From JAJFIE01 sp964344255 (GTDB lineage: Bacteria > Pseudomonadota > Alphaproteobacteria > Rhodospirillales > Casp-alpha2), in NCBI GenBank assembly GCA_964344255.1, contig CAYFMQ010000001.1:434001-498000 (forward strand): a stretch of 64,000 bases of DNA. The letters run 5' to 3'. The position numbers and the translations under genes are program-made. Numbering within the stretch: position 1 is the stretch's first letter; each line of letters opens with the position of its first letter. This document shows, piece after piece, positions 1 to 8,880 of the stretch. A model generated the notes under the pieces. That model worked only from the letters and a program-made list of their open reading frames with translations, did not search any database and was not told where the DNA came from.

Positions 1-262
1 GGTCCTGGTGGATTTCTGGGCCGAATGGTGCGGACCGTGCAAACAGATTGCACCCGCATTGGAAGAGATGGCCACGGAAATGGGCGATCGCCTGACCATC
101 GCCAAGGTCAACATCGACGAAAACCCGGGCACGCCTTCCAAATACGGCGTCCGCGGCATTCCGACCCTGTTGCTGTTCAAGGACGGCGAAGTTGCCGCCA
201 TGAAAGTCGGCGCCGTACCGAAAAGCCAGCTCGTCGAATGGGTCGAGGCCCACATCGACTGA
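1..262 (+). CDS. trxA: Thioredoxin, 5'-truncated by the window edge
   Basis: Cytosolic thiol-disulfide reductant. The reading frame is open from base 2, so the start codon lies upstream of the window and roughly the first 20 residues of a usual 105-110 residue thioredoxin are missing. The visible part carries the redox motif WCGPC right after the FWAEW strand, the KVNIDENP segment, and the conserved cis-proline stretch GIPTLLLF. It ends at TGA 260-262 and is followed 28 bases later by a strong hairpin terminator. Its right neighbour, a Crp-type regulator gene, converges on it. Family assignment is secure; whether this is the main TrxA or a paralogue cannot be told from a fragment. Confidence 0.93.
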   Translation, partial: VLVDFWAEWCGPCKQIAPALEEMATEMGDRLTIAKVNIDENPGTPSKYGVRGIPTLLLFKDGEVAAMKVGAVPKSQLVEWVEAHID

Positions 263-290
263 GCCTTTCTGGCACAGCCAAAAAACACCA

Positions 291-316
291 AAACCCCGCG
301 TCAGCGGGGTTTTTTA
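291..316. terminator. Bidirectional rho-independent terminator
   Basis: The arm AAACCCCGC (291-299) pairs with GCGGGGTTT (304-312) around a GTCA loop. T residues follow on the + strand (310-315). On the - strand the hairpin is followed by TTTTGG and then another T-rich stretch. It can end trxA from the left and the crp-like gene from the right. Confidence 0.88.
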
Positions 317-361
317 TCGGATAAACAGCAGCCAATAGCGCAATATCATTTGCATAAATGA

Positions 362-1060
362 TCAGGAAAACACCCGAACTTTCAGCTTCTCGTAATCGGG
401 AATGTGGTATTCATTGTCGCCACGCCGGATGACGCCTTCCTCGGCCAGGTGGCCAAGGATTCTGGACACCGTTTCACGGGAAGACCCGACAAGGTTGGCA
501 AGGTCGTATTGCTTCGGTTTGGGACTGACGATCCAGCCTTTCGGGTGGCTCGGATCGGGATTTGCCATCCGCATCAATTCGATACACAAGCGTTGTTCCG
601 CGCCCAACAGCCCGAGATCGGCGATCTTTTCATCCGCATTACGGATGATTTCGGAGAGATGCCGCATCAACGCCAGGGCAACCTCTTTTTTTTCGGATAT
701 TAGCTCCATAAACACATCGCCCGGCAGGATGGCGACCTGACAGGGCTCCGTCGCCCATACCCAGGCAGACCGCGTGCGTCCGTCTATGGCCGCCAGCTCA
801 CCGAAGACATCGCCGCTTTTGATTGTCGCGTAGCTGATAGCCCGACCGGAAGAAGAGTAATTCAGGACAGTGGCGACGCCGCTGATCAGGAAGTAGACGA
901 AGGTATAGGATTCACCCTTTTCGATAATCCGCTGGTGTTCGGAGAATTCCTTCCAGTGACATTGGTTTTCAATCTTTGAACGCTCAGCCGCCGACAAAGA
1001 CGCCAACAATTGAATACCATCCAGCGAAACGTGCGGGCTGCTTTTTTCACGTGTAAACAT
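362..1060 (-). CDS. Crp/Fnr-family transcriptional regulator, CRP-like
   Basis: Predicted cyclic-nucleotide-responsive DNA-binding regulator of 232 aa. The N-terminal beta-roll contains a phosphate-binding cassette GELAAIDGRTRSAWV (about residues 87-101) that keeps the Glu, Arg and Ser contacting cAMP in CRP. The C-terminal helix-turn-helix reads SSRETVSRIL (193-202), with the Arg, Glu and Arg that contact TGTGA half-sites in E. coli CRP. There is no N-terminal cysteine cluster, which argues against an FNR-type iron-sulfur sensor. I start at the ATG at 1060 because GGAGGGA lies just upstream (complement of 1064-1070); an in-frame ATG at 1072 would overlap that ribosome site. Binding of cAMP is inferred from residues only. 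Confidence 0.88.
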   Translation of the reverse strand: MFTREKSSPHVSLDGIQLLASLSAAERSKIENQCHWKEFSEHQRIIEKGESYTFVYFLISGVATVLNYSSSGRAISYATIKSGDVFGELAAIDGRTRSAWVWATEPCQVAILPGDVFMELISEKKEVALALMRHLSEIIRNADEKIADLGLLGAEQRLCIELMRMANPDPSHPKGWIVSPKPKQYDLANLVGSSRETVSRILGHLAEEGVIRRGDNEYHIPDYEKLKVRVFS

Positions 1061-1214
1061 GCATCCCTCCATCAGACATACGATTTTATGATAGCCGAAT
1101 TCACAGGAATTTTGCTGAAATTCGCATCCTTCCGAAAGCTTGGCCCGGGATTAACCGGATTTGTTCGTGTGTAAGGTTCGAATCATGGACCTCAGTTCTG
1201 CTACAACACACACG

Positions 1215-1523
1215 TCAGGAATCAACAGGGCCGCGATCCAGGTGCAGTGGACGGATGACATCGAAAACCTCGCGGCGGATATCGACGGCCTCATAGGCGG
1301 CAGGAATAGTCTGGGCCAGTTCCGTGTCGCGGAACGCCGCCAACGAAGCCTTGTCCTCAAAGAAATAGATGCCACAAACGTCCCCTGATTCACCATCCCT
1401 GCCGTAGAACTTCTGCACCAGGCCGGGAACTTCCTTGAAGCTCGGCAAGCGCTCGTTCATGCGGCGTTCCAGTTCCTCGAACGCAAGATCTGACTTGATA
1501 CGCACGAAAAGGATAACTGACAT
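1215..1523 (-). CDS. YdhR-like / antibiotic-biosynthesis-monooxygenase-type small protein
   Basis: A 102-residue single-domain protein. The N-terminal strand MSVILFVRIKSD, the central VPGLVQKFYGRD, and GIYFFEDKASLAAFRDTE resemble the dimeric alpha-beta-barrel (ABM/YdhR) fold, where a VPGL..K strand is followed by GGIYLFED. Members are cofactor-poor monooxygenases or small-molecule binding proteins; the substrate is unknown. I choose ATG 1523 over an in-frame GTG at 1529 because the GGGAGGG ribosome site abuts the GTG directly but is well spaced for the ATG. It sits downstream of folC on the same strand, separated by a small GC-rich hairpin without a T-run. Fold-level call only. Confidence 0.6.
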   Translation of the reverse strand: MSVILFVRIKSDLAFEELERRMNERLPSFKEVPGLVQKFYGRDGESGDVCGIYFFEDKASLAAFRDTELAQTIPAAYEAVDIRREVFDVIRPLHLDRGPVDS

Positions 1524-1583
1524 GATCACCCTCCCTTTTTTATTAGCTTATGCCGCCATCTTAGACGGCGGTCTTAAATGCGG

Positions 1584-2900
1584 CTAGCGGTTTTCCGCCA
1601 GGATACAACCCGCCAGATAAAGCGAACCGCAGATCAACACCAGGGCGGGCTCTTCGCCCTCTTCCCCGATAATCGACCGAAGCGCCGCTCCCGCATCGGA
1701 CGCCGGCGCGGCCTTAAAGCCCATTTCTTCGGCCGCGCCAGCCAGCTCTTCTGCGGACAGTGCGTTTTCCTCGCCGGGTATGAGAACCGTGGAGACACTG
1801 GCGGCGACGTCTGTCAGGCGTTCCAGAAACGCCACAGGGTCCTTGGAATTGAGCATACCGAAAATCAGGTGCAATGGGCGGTTATCCCCCAGCGTCCGCC
1901 AACTCAGCACTTCATCGGCGATAATTTGGGCCGCCGCCTCGTTATGGCCGCCGTCGAGCCAGAGACCCCAGCCTTTGGGCAGCGTATCCACCAGCGGCCC
2001 TGCCGTCAGGTGCTGGAACCGGGCCGGCCAGCTTGCCATTTGCAGGCCACGCGCCAATTCCGGGCCTGATAGCTCAAATCCCGGCAACGTCGCCAGCGCT
2101 TCGACGGCAACACCCGCGTTATGGATCTGGTGCCTGCCCGGCAGGGCCGGCCTGGGCAAATACTGTTCCGTGCCGTCTTTCAACACCGTAAACCCACTAG
2201 CCAATGGCCTGACAGTCCAATCCTCACCTTCCCGGCTGACGGGCACGTTCAGTTCAGAGGCTCTCTCCAATAGGACAGCCTCTACCTCCGGTGCCTGACG
2301 CGAGATGACGCACGGTACGCGGGATTTCAGGATGCCGGCCTTTTCACCGGCGATTTCCTCAATGGTGTCGCCCAGGAACTGCTGGTGATCGAGGGATATT
2401 TCGGTAATGACGGTAAGCGCCGGGCGCTCGACAACGTTGGTAGCATCCAGGCGCCCACCCAGGCCCGTTTCCAGGATCAGGATATCAGCCGGAACGCGGG
2501 TGAAAGCCAAAAAAGCCGCACATGTTGTAATCTCGAAAAAGGTAATGGGTGCGCCGCCGTTGACCTCTTCACATTCTTCCAGCAATGCCGTCAGGTCTTC
2601 GTCTGTGATCAGGTCGCCGGCAAGGCGTATACGCTCGTGAAACCAGACCAGATGTGGCGAGGTGTAAACGTGGACCCGCTTACCCGCGGCTTCCAGAGAG
2701 GCCTGCATATAGGCGATGACCGATCCCTTGCCGTTAGTCCCGGCGACGTGGACGACCGGCGGCAGGCTCCGCTCAGGATGTCCGAGACGATTGAGGAGAC
2801 GCTCGCACCGGTCCAGGGTCAGGTCGATGACCTTGGGATGTAAGGACATCAGGCGATCGAGAACGGCATCGCTGCGCCGGACGGGCGATTTGGTCGTCAT
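1584..2900 (-). CDS. folC: Bifunctional folylpolyglutamate synthase / dihydrofolate synthase
   Basis: Adds L-glutamate to dihydropteroate and to reduced folates using ATP, in the cytosol. At 438 aa it has normal FolC length. Visible Mur-ligase-type motifs are the P-loop GTNGKGSVIAYM (about residues 54-65), the TSPHLVWFHERIR segment, LETGLGGRLDATNVV, the DHQQFLG..IAGEKAGILK block containing the lysine that is carbamylated in relatives, and LDGGHNEAA in the C-terminal domain. It follows accD by 25 bases on the same strand, the usual accD-folC pair of proteobacteria, and is the last gene of the trp-acc-fol series. Ribosome site is weak (AAGGCG, about 10 bases away). Confidence 0.96.
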   Translation of the reverse strand: MTTKSPVRRSDAVLDRLMSLHPKVIDLTLDRCERLLNRLGHPERSLPPVVHVAGTNGKGSVIAYMQASLEAAGKRVHVYTSPHLVWFHERIRLAGDLITDEDLTALLEECEEVNGGAPITFFEITTCAAFLAFTRVPADILILETGLGGRLDATNVVERPALTVITEISLDHQQFLGDTIEEIAGEKAGILKSRVPCVISRQAPEVEAVLLERASELNVPVSREGEDWTVRPLASGFTVLKDGTEQYLPRPALPGRHQIHNAGVAVEALATLPGFELSGPELARGLQMASWPARFQHLTAGPLVDTLPKGWGLWLDGGHNEAAAQIIADEVLSWRTLGDNRPLHLIFGMLNSKDPVAFLERLTDVAASVSTVLIPGEENALSAEELAGAAEEMGFKAAPASDAGAALRSIIGEEGEEPALVLICGSLYLAGCILAENR

Positions 2901-2925
2901 AGGAGACTGCGCCTTGATTTAGGCG

Positions 2926-3855
2926 TCATTCGGCAGGCGGCTCGGCGGACGAATTCGCCACAGCATCGGCAACCGGCGGCATGGGAACGACGTCACCGGA
3001 CGGGCCCGTATTGCAGAGCAAATCAATAATCCGGATCAGTGTGTCGCGCAGATCGACACGATGGGTCACCATATCAATCATGCCGTGGTCAAGCAGGTAC
3101 TCGGCCGTCTGGAAATCGTCAGGCAGTTTTTCCCGGATGGTCTGTTCGATGACGCGCTTGCCGGCGAAACCGATCATGCAGCCCGGTTCCGCAATGGCGA
3201 CATCGCCCAGCATGGCGAACGACGCCGAAACACCACCAGTGGTGGGATCGGTCAGCAGCACGATATAGGGCAGTCCCGCTTCGCGGACTTCCTCGACGGC
3301 GATGGTGGTGCGCGCCATCTGCATCAGCGACAGGATGCCTTCCTGCATGCGCGCGCCGCCGGAAGCGGGGATAACGATCAGCGGCGCGTTCTGCACGACG
3401 GCCAGTCGCGCAGCGGCCAGCAGCCCTTCGCCCACGGCGATGCCCATAGAGCCGCCCATGAAATCGAAATTGAAGGCCGCTATGACCGTCTTGTTGCCGC
3501 CCATGGATCCGTGCGCCACCAGGATGGCGTCATCCTCGCCGGTCTTGTTCTGAGCTTCCTTCAGGCGGTCCGAATACTTGCGCCGGTCACGGAACTTGAG
3601 CGGGTCTGCAATAGGCGCCTTTAGCTCGATGGTGGTGTACTCGCCCTCATCGAACAGCATGGCAAGACGGTCGCGAACCTTGATACGCAAATGGTAGCCG
3701 CAGTGCTGGCAAACATGCAGGTTCTTTTCCAGATCGCGGTGAAAGATCATTTCCTCGCAACTGGGGCATTTGTGCCAAAGATGATCGGGGATTTCCTTCT
3801 GGGAGCCGACCAGTTCCTGAAGCTTCGGACGGACCCAGCTTTTCAGCCAGTTCAT
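2926..3855 (-). CDS. accD: Acetyl-CoA carboxylase carboxyltransferase subunit beta
   Basis: Beta half of the carboxyltransferase that makes malonyl-CoA for fatty acid synthesis; it acts with AccA, which is not in this window. The 309-residue protein has the N-terminal zinc ribbon, WHKCPSCEEM and VCQHCGYHL (about residues 27-60), then the crotonase-fold core with the oxyanion-type glycines GGSMGIAVGEG and PASGGARMQEG, and the LTDPTTGGVSASFA segment. The start has the ribosome site AGGGAA. It lies 11 bases after trpA, a common trpA-accD-folC arrangement. The C-terminal tail after about residue 285 is a low-complexity Pro/Ala extension. Confidence 0.97.
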   Translation of the reverse strand: MNWLKSWVRPKLQELVGSQKEIPDHLWHKCPSCEEMIFHRDLEKNLHVCQHCGYHLRIKVRDRLAMLFDEGEYTTIELKAPIADPLKFRDRRKYSDRLKEAQNKTGEDDAILVAHGSMGGNKTVIAAFNFDFMGGSMGIAVGEGLLAAARLAVVQNAPLIVIPASGGARMQEGILSLMQMARTTIAVEEVREAGLPYIVLLTDPTTGGVSASFAMLGDVAIAEPGCMIGFAGKRVIEQTIREKLPDDFQTAEYLLDHGMIDMVTHRVDLRDTLIRIIDLLCNTGPSGDVVPMPPVADAVANSSAEPPAE

Positions 3856-3866
3856 GCGTCTGTTCC

Positions 3867-4700
3867 CTAATTCGTTGCGCCTCTAACGCCTTCGGCCAGA
3901 CCCCGGACGAACTCATGGGCCTTTTCAGCTAATCCCGGCTGGGCTCGGCCCTCATCATCAAGGTTATCAGCGATGACGTTTACTAACGCCGATCCTACCA
4001 CAGCCGCGTCGGAAATACCCGCAATGTCGGCGGCCTGCTCCGGCGTGCGGATCCCGAAACCGACGGCAACAGGCAGATCGGTTGCAGCCTTGATCCGGTC
4101 CACATGGGGCTTGATGTCGGTGGCGTTAGCCGAGCGGGTGCCCGTGATACCGGTGATTGAAACGTAATAGACGAACCCGGAGGCGTTTTCGAGAACCCGG
4201 GGAAGCCGCTCGTCCGTCGTTGTCGGCGCTGTCAGGTAGATGAAGTTGATCCCGGCCTTGATGGCGGGCAGGCACAACTCCGTTTCCTCTTCCGGCGGCA
4301 GATCGACCATAATCAAGCCATCGACACCGGCTTCCTTGGCGTCTTGCAGGAACCTATCGACGCCATAGATGTAGATGGGATTGTAATAACCCATCAGGAC
4401 CATGGGCGTTTCATCATCTTTCGTGCGGAATTGCCTGACCATCTGCAACGTCTTATGCATGTCCTGACCGGCCCTGAGGGCACGCTGAGACGACACCTGA
4501 ATGGCGGGACCGTCGGCCATGGGATCGGAAAACGGCATGCCCAGTTCAATGATATCAGCGCCAGATTCCGCCAGGCCGTTTAGCACGGCCTGCGAGGTTT
4601 CCAGGTCCGGGTCCCCGGCGGTGATGAAGGTAACGAGGCCGCTGCGGCCTTCTTCCTTCAAAGCGGCGAAGCGCCGCGTGATCCGTGTTTCCACGCTCAT
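3867..4700 (-). CDS. trpA: Tryptophan synthase alpha chain
   Basis: Cleaves indole-3-glycerol phosphate to indole and glyceraldehyde-3-phosphate; indole is channelled to TrpB. The 277 residues are the typical length for a TIM-barrel alpha subunit. The catalytic Glu lies in IIELGMPFSDP and the catalytic Asp in the following MADGPAIQ. The glycine-rich phosphate site AVGFGIRTPEQA and the VVGSALV strand are present. A strong ribosome site, GGAGGAG, precedes ATG 4700. trpB ends 12 bases upstream, so the two chains are produced from one transcript. Confidence 0.97.
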   Translation of the reverse strand: MSVETRITRRFAALKEEGRSGLVTFITAGDPDLETSQAVLNGLAESGADIIELGMPFSDPMADGPAIQVSSQRALRAGQDMHKTLQMVRQFRTKDDETPMVLMGYYNPIYIYGVDRFLQDAKEAGVDGLIMVDLPPEEETELCLPAIKAGINFIYLTAPTTTDERLPRVLENASGFVYYVSITGITGTRSANATDIKPHVDRIKAATDLPVAVGFGIRTPEQAADIAGISDAAVVGSALVNVIADNLDDEGRAQPGLAEKAHEFVRGLAEGVRGATN

Positions 4701-4712
4701 CGGGCTCTCCTC

Positions 4713-5924
4713 CTACAATTCAACGCCGAGGTGCTCAGCAACGGCGAACACGTCCTTGTCGCCACGGCCGCACATGTTCATAACCAGAAGATGGTCCTTC
4801 GGTAGGTTAGGGGCAATCTTTTCCACATGCGCGAGCGCATGGGACGGTTCAAGCGCCGGGATGATGCCTTCCAGACGGGTGCAGAGCTGGAACGCCGCCA
4901 GGGCTTCCTTATCGGTGACGGAGACATAATCGACCCGGCCCGTCTCGTGCAGCCATGAATGTTCCGGTCCGATGCCCGGATAGTCCAGGCCGGCGGAAAT
5001 GGAATGGCCGTCCTTGATCTGACCGTCCTCGGTCTGTAGCAGATATGTGCGGTTACCGTGCAGCACACCCGGCTTGCCCCCCGTCAGCGAGGCGCAGTGT
5101 TCACCGGTCTCAAGTCCGTGACCCGCCGCCTCGACGCCGATGATATTGACGCTTTCGTCATCGAGGAAGGGATGGAACAGGCCCATGGCGTTGGAGCCGC
5201 CGCCAATGCAGGCGACCAGCGTGTCAGGCAGGCGGCCTTCGGCTTCCTGCATCTGTTCGCGCACTTCGTTGCCGATGATGCACTGGAAGTCCCTGACCAT
5301 GGTGGGATAGGGATGCGGACCAGCGACGGTGCCGATCAGGTAATATGTCGAGTCCACATTAGCGACCCAGTCACGCAACGCCTCATTCATGGCGTCTTTC
5401 AGCGTACCTGTGCCGCTTGTCACCGGCACCACTTCGGCGCCCAGCAGTTTCATGCGGAAGACGTTGGGCGCCTGGCGCTTGACGTCGGTTTCGCCCATGT
5501 AAACGACGCACTGCAGACCAAACAGGGCGCACACCGTCGCCGTCGCCACGCCGTGCTGGCCGGCGCCGGTTTCGGCGATGATGCGGGGTTTTCCCATGCG
5601 CTTGGCAAGCAGGATCTGACCCATGGTTGAGTTGATCTTGTGCGCGCCGGTATGGTTCAGTTCGTCGCGCTTCATGTAGATCTTTGCGCCACCCAGATGC
5701 TCGGTCAGGCGTTGGGCGTAATAGAGCGGACTTGGGCGGCCCACATAGTGCTTCAGGTAGTAATTCAGTTCATCGATAAATTCCGGATCGTCCTTGTATT
5801 TCGCGTAGGCCTGTTCCACCTCGAGGATCAGCGGCATCAGTGTTTCGGCCACAAAACGCCCGCCGAAGATGCCGAAATGACCCCCTTCGTCCGCACCGCC
5901 ACGATAAGTATTCAGCTTTTCCAT
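4713..5924 (-). CDS. trpB: Tryptophan synthase beta chain
   Basis: PLP enzyme joining indole and L-serine to make tryptophan. The PLP lysine is in LNHTGAHKINST, the substrate loop in ETGAGQHGVA, and the PLP-phosphate loop in GGGSNAMG. With the start at ATG 5924 the protein is 403 aa, matching the family. An in-frame start at 5984 would add 20 residues with no family counterpart, whereas AGGGAAAGG precedes the ATG at 5924. Gene order trpF-trpB-trpA on one strand, with trpF 120 bases upstream, is the usual proteobacterial cluster. No leader peptide or attenuator is visible in the trpF-trpB gap. Confidence 0.97.
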   Translation of the reverse strand: MEKLNTYRGGADEGGHFGIFGGRFVAETLMPLILEVEQAYAKYKDDPEFIDELNYYLKHYVGRPSPLYYAQRLTEHLGGAKIYMKRDELNHTGAHKINSTMGQILLAKRMGKPRIIAETGAGQHGVATATVCALFGLQCVVYMGETDVKRQAPNVFRMKLLGAEVVPVTSGTGTLKDAMNEALRDWVANVDSTYYLIGTVAGPHPYPTMVRDFQCIIGNEVREQMQEAEGRLPDTLVACIGGGSNAMGLFHPFLDDESVNIIGVEAAGHGLETGEHCASLTGGKPGVLHGNRTYLLQTEDGQIKDGHSISAGLDYPGIGPEHSWLHETGRVDYVSVTDKEALAAFQLCTRLEGIIPALEPSHALAHVEKIAPNLPKDHLLVMNMCGRGDKDVFAVAEHLGVEL

Positions 5925-6044
5925 GAACCTTTCCCTGCGTTGGTTCAAAACGTCATAAATCCGATGCCCGGTAATACCGCACAAGCGCCCCCGATGACAG
6001 CAGGAATTGTTGATTCTGGGGTCAACCCTACAAGAATCCGTACT

Positions 6045-6683
6045 TTAGCGCTTCGCCGCTTTCAGGAATTCAGCAATTTTCAGCAAGCTTTTTTCACCCG
6101 GCGCATCCTCGATACCAGACGACACATCGACACCCGGCGCGCCGCTGATCCGGATCGCTTCCGCAACATTGCCCGCGTCCAGACCACCGGCAAGCAACCA
6201 CGGACAGCTCCAGCTTTCCCCGGCAAGCAATTCCCAGTCAAAGGCGAGTGCATTGCCACCGGGGCGTTCCGCATCCTTGGGCGGTTTGGCGTCGAACAGC
6301 AACCAGTCCACAACCTCTTCGTACGCCCTGGCGGCAGCGATATCGTCAGGCCCGGAAATGGCGCAGGCCTTCATGACCGGCAGGCCGAAACGGGCCTTGA
6401 CCTCCCCTGCCCGTTCGGGCGTTTCACCGCCATGCAATTGCAATACATCGAGGGAGACCTTGCCCAGAATACCGGCGATCTCGTCGTCTCCGGCGTTCAC
6501 CAGCAAGCCCACGCGCGTTACCCTGCCCGCTGCTTGTTCGCACAAGGAGGCGGCATTGTCGATACCGACAAACCGGGGCGTGCGCTCGAAAAAGTTGAAC
6601 CCCACCAAGTCCGCGCCGTTATCGATGGCGGCATCAAGGCTTTCAGCGGTTTTAAGCCCGCAGATTTTGACGTTAACGCTCAT
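6045..6683 (-). CDS. trpF: Phosphoribosylanthranilate isomerase
   Basis: Amadori rearrangement of N-(5-phosphoribosyl)anthranilate in tryptophan synthesis. The 212-residue TIM barrel shows the catalytic Cys in KICGLKTAES near residue 8, the strand VGFNFFERTPRFV, DVLQLHGGETPE, the catalytic Asp in WLLFDAKPPK, and the C-terminal phosphate site LAGGLDAGNV. The start ATG lies two bases after the stop of the thioesterase-like gene, with CAGGG inside that gene's end as ribosome site, so translation is probably coupled. Confidence 0.96.
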   Translation of the reverse strand: MSVNVKICGLKTAESLDAAIDNGADLVGFNFFERTPRFVGIDNAASLCEQAAGRVTRVGLLVNAGDDEIAGILGKVSLDVLQLHGGETPERAGEVKARFGLPVMKACAISGPDDIAAARAYEEVVDWLLFDAKPPKDAERPGGNALAFDWELLAGESWSCPWLLAGGLDAGNVAEAIRISGAPGVDVSSGIEDAPGEKSLLKIAEFLKAAKR

Positions 6684-6685
6684 GG

Positions 6686-7117
6686 CTACGCGCCCTGAGA
6701 CAAAGATTGTTGTTTTTCGGCCATCTTGGCCCTGAATTTCTCAGGATTGATAACGGCCCGCTCATGGGTTCCCTTGCCGATCAGGCCTTCCTCGTCATGG
6801 GCCTCGACGGTAAACGAGAGTTTACGCCCCTCAATCTTATCGAGGGTGACGACGGCATGGATATCTGTTCCCACAGGCGTCGCCGCCACGTGGCTGACGC
6901 AGATGTGAGTGCCGACGGACTGTTCGCCCTCGTCCAGATGCGGATTAATGGCCTCGATGCAGGCCCACTCGATGAACCCCACCATGTAGGCCGTGGCGAA
7001 CACCGGCGGCATGACCTGAAAAGATTGCGCTTCGGGAAACACGGCAGGTACCGTATGGGCATCCGTCACGGCGTGATAGAAACGCAGGGTAAGGCCGGGA
7101 ACAAGGGTGTCCTTCAT
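6686..7117 (-). CDS. Hotdog-fold thioesterase, fluoroacetyl-CoA thioesterase-like
   Basis: A 143-residue single hotdog domain. The line LVPGLTLRFYHAVTDAHTVPAV, split by a proline-rich loop, then VFATAYMVGFIEWACIEAINPHLDEGEQSVGTHI (read as successive strands and the long helix) resembles the FlK-like thioesterase group that hydrolyses small acyl-CoAs. The Glu in FIEWAC and the His in GTHICVSH are plausible catalytic residues by analogy with FlK. The start overlaps the pyrF stop in an ATGA arrangement (7114-7117) and trpF follows at once, so it is co-translated with biosynthetic genes. Substrate unknown; housekeeping acyl-CoA clearance is one possibility. Confidence 0.75.
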   Translation of the reverse strand: MKDTLVPGLTLRFYHAVTDAHTVPAVFPEAQSFQVMPPVFATAYMVGFIEWACIEAINPHLDEGEQSVGTHICVSHVAATPVGTDIHAVVTLDKIEGRKLSFTVEAHDEEGLIGKGTHERAVINPEKFRAKMAEKQQSLSQGA

Positions 7118-7821
7118 TGCGCCTGTTCCAGTTCCTGGGCAATACGGTTTGCTGCTTCCAACGGATCATCCGCGCCCGTGATCGGGCGGCCGATGACCAG
7201 ATAGTCGGCGCCCTTGGCGACGGCTTCAGCGGGTGTCATCACCCGTTTCTGATCACCCGTAGCGGCCCACTCAGGGCGGATACCAGGCACCAGCAGCTTG
7301 AAATCGGGACCGCAGGCTTCTCTCAACGCCTTGATTTCGTACGCCGAGCAGACTACGCCATCGATGCCGTTGTCCTGCGCCAGACGGGCCAGATGGACAA
7401 CCTGGGTTGTAGCGTCACGCTCGACGCCGATGGCTCTCAAATCGCTTTCGTCCAGCGATGTCAGCAGCGTCACCGCCAACACCAGCGGTCGATCGTCACC
7501 GGCCTCCGCCGCCGCATCCGCCGCGGCGCGCAGCATGGCAGCCCCCCCTGCCGCATGGACGTTGACGATGGCAGGCTTCAGAGGCAGGGACGCCCGTACC
7601 GCACCGGCGACCGTGTTGGGAATGTCGTGCCATTTAAGGTCGATAAAGACCGGCAGACCGGTCTCCGATACCCTGCGAACGCCTTCGGGCCCGTTGGCGG
7701 TAAAGAATTCCTTTCCCACCTTCGCGCCTCCGATATGCCCGGCCAGGGTATTGGCCAGCGAAACGGCTTTATTAACATCCGTGGTATCCAGGGCGGTAAA
7801 GATGCGGTCGGTGGGTTTCAT
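7114..7821 (-). CDS. pyrF: Orotidine 5'-phosphate decarboxylase
   Basis: Converts OMP to UMP, the last step of de novo pyrimidine synthesis. The 235-residue TIM barrel begins at ATG 7821, which has GCGAGG upstream; an in-frame upstream start at 7890 would add 23 residues that do not fit the family. The catalytic Asp-Lys-Asp array is in FIDLKWHDIPNT. The phosphate-binding C-terminal segment reads DYLVIGRPITGADDP. Its stop overlaps the next gene start (ATGA). Located upstream of trpF, as in many Rhodospirillales relatives. Confidence 0.96.
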   Translation of the reverse strand: MKPTDRIFTALDTTDVNKAVSLANTLAGHIGGAKVGKEFFTANGPEGVRRVSETGLPVFIDLKWHDIPNTVAGAVRASLPLKPAIVNVHAAGGAAMLRAAADAAAEAGDDRPLVLAVTLLTSLDESDLRAIGVERDATTQVVHLARLAQDNGIDGVVCSAYEIKALREACGPDFKLLVPGIRPEWAATGDQKRVMTPAEAVAKGADYLVIGRPITGADDPLEAANRIAQELEQAQ

Positions 7822-7920
7822 GACGCCTCGCGAAGGGTTTGAACGCGATATTCGGCGCTGGTTATAAAGCAAATCCCGAGCAAACGACAACGTTTGCGAA
7901 GGTGAATTTGCGAAAAAATA

Positions 7921-8859
7921 TCAAGATCTCTCAAATACCAGCTTTGCCGCCGCCAGGTCTTCGATAGCCGTTCCCGCCGACTTGAACAGGGTTATTTCGC
8001 TGTCATCATCGCGTCCCGGCACTTCGTTACGGCATAATTGGAACAGGTCGGCCTGGATATCGTCTTCCGAGATCGCGCCCGATTCAATGGCCTGCACGAC
8101 ATCGCCCCCTTCGATCAGGGCGCCGTCACGGGTATCCACATAAACCCTGGTGCGGCGAAGGCATTCATCGTCCGTTTCGCGCATGTCCGCTTTGAACGCG
8201 CCGACAAGGTCCACATGCTGACCCGGCTGCAGCCACTCACCTAGCACCAATGGTTCCGTTGACAGCGTGGCGCAGGAAATCACATCGGCCTGGCGGGCGG
8301 CCTGTTCCGGGTCATCAACGACAGAAATGATATCAAATCCGTCACCGCCCAATTCTTCCACCAGTTTACGGGCGTTATCAGGATTTCGTCCCCAGATGGC
8401 GACTTCCCTGATCGGCCGGGCCGCCGCATGGGCGCGAACCAGATTGGGCGCCATGACTCCGGTCCCCACCATCAACAGCTTTGAAGCATCCTGGCGGGCC
8501 AGATAACGAGCCGCCAGCCCGGACGCCGCCGCCGTTCGGCGCGCCGTCATTTCCGGCCCGTCGATGATCGCCAGTGGTTCGCCAGTCACGGCGGATGACA
8601 GGGCATAGGACGCCATGACACTCGGCAGGCCCCGGTCCAGGTTTCCCGGAATGACGGTTACCAGCTTGACGCCCAGGAAGCCGTCCTTTTCCCAGGCCGG
8701 CATCAACAGGAGCGTACCATCGTCCTCATCATCCCGCGCCATATTGTGGTGATGACGAAGGGGAAGTTCCGCGCCTTTGCGGAATTGATCGGCAATGGCG
8801 TCCATCAGGCTGGGAAAGTCCAGAAGACGGCGCGTTAAATCGGCGTCGATAATCTTCAT
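7921..8859 (-). CDS. Ornithine cyclodeaminase / mu-crystallin family protein
   Basis: A 312-residue NAD(P)-dependent family member. The N-terminal dimerisation part includes PLRHHHNMARDDEDDGTLLLMPAW in two pieces; the Rossmann loop is LMVGTGVMAPNLVRAHAAAR (about residues 129-148), and the VDLVGAFKADMRETDD segment is typical. The family contains ornithine cyclodeaminases, alanine dehydrogenases, ketimine reductases and opine-type enzymes, and sequence alone does not choose among them. Ribosome site AGGA lies 7 bases before ATG 8859. It lies between lapA and pyrF, inside a block that is otherwise conserved housekeeping; with the amine-catabolism genes elsewhere, a role in amino-acid or imine metabolism is likely. 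Confidence 0.85.
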   Translation of the reverse strand: MKIIDADLTRRLLDFPSLMDAIADQFRKGAELPLRHHHNMARDDEDDGTLLLMPAWEKDGFLGVKLVTVIPGNLDRGLPSVMASYALSSAVTGEPLAIIDGPEMTARRTAAASGLAARYLARQDASKLLMVGTGVMAPNLVRAHAAARPIREVAIWGRNPDNARKLVEELGGDGFDIISVVDDPEQAARQADVISCATLSTEPLVLGEWLQPGQHVDLVGAFKADMRETDDECLRRTRVYVDTRDGALIEGGDVVQAIESGAISEDDIQADLFQLCRNEVPGRDDDSEITLFKSAGTAIEDLAAAKLVFERS

Positions 8860-8880
8860 GCTTTTTCCTGACCGGAAATT

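Noticed and set aside
1548..1577. Terminator after folC
   Set aside because: GCCGCC and GGCGG arms form a hairpin, but no T-run follows on the - strand; the T-run lies on the wrong side.
5925..6044. trp leader peptide / attenuator before trpB
   Set aside because: No short frame with tandem Trp codons and no terminator-antiterminator pair was found.
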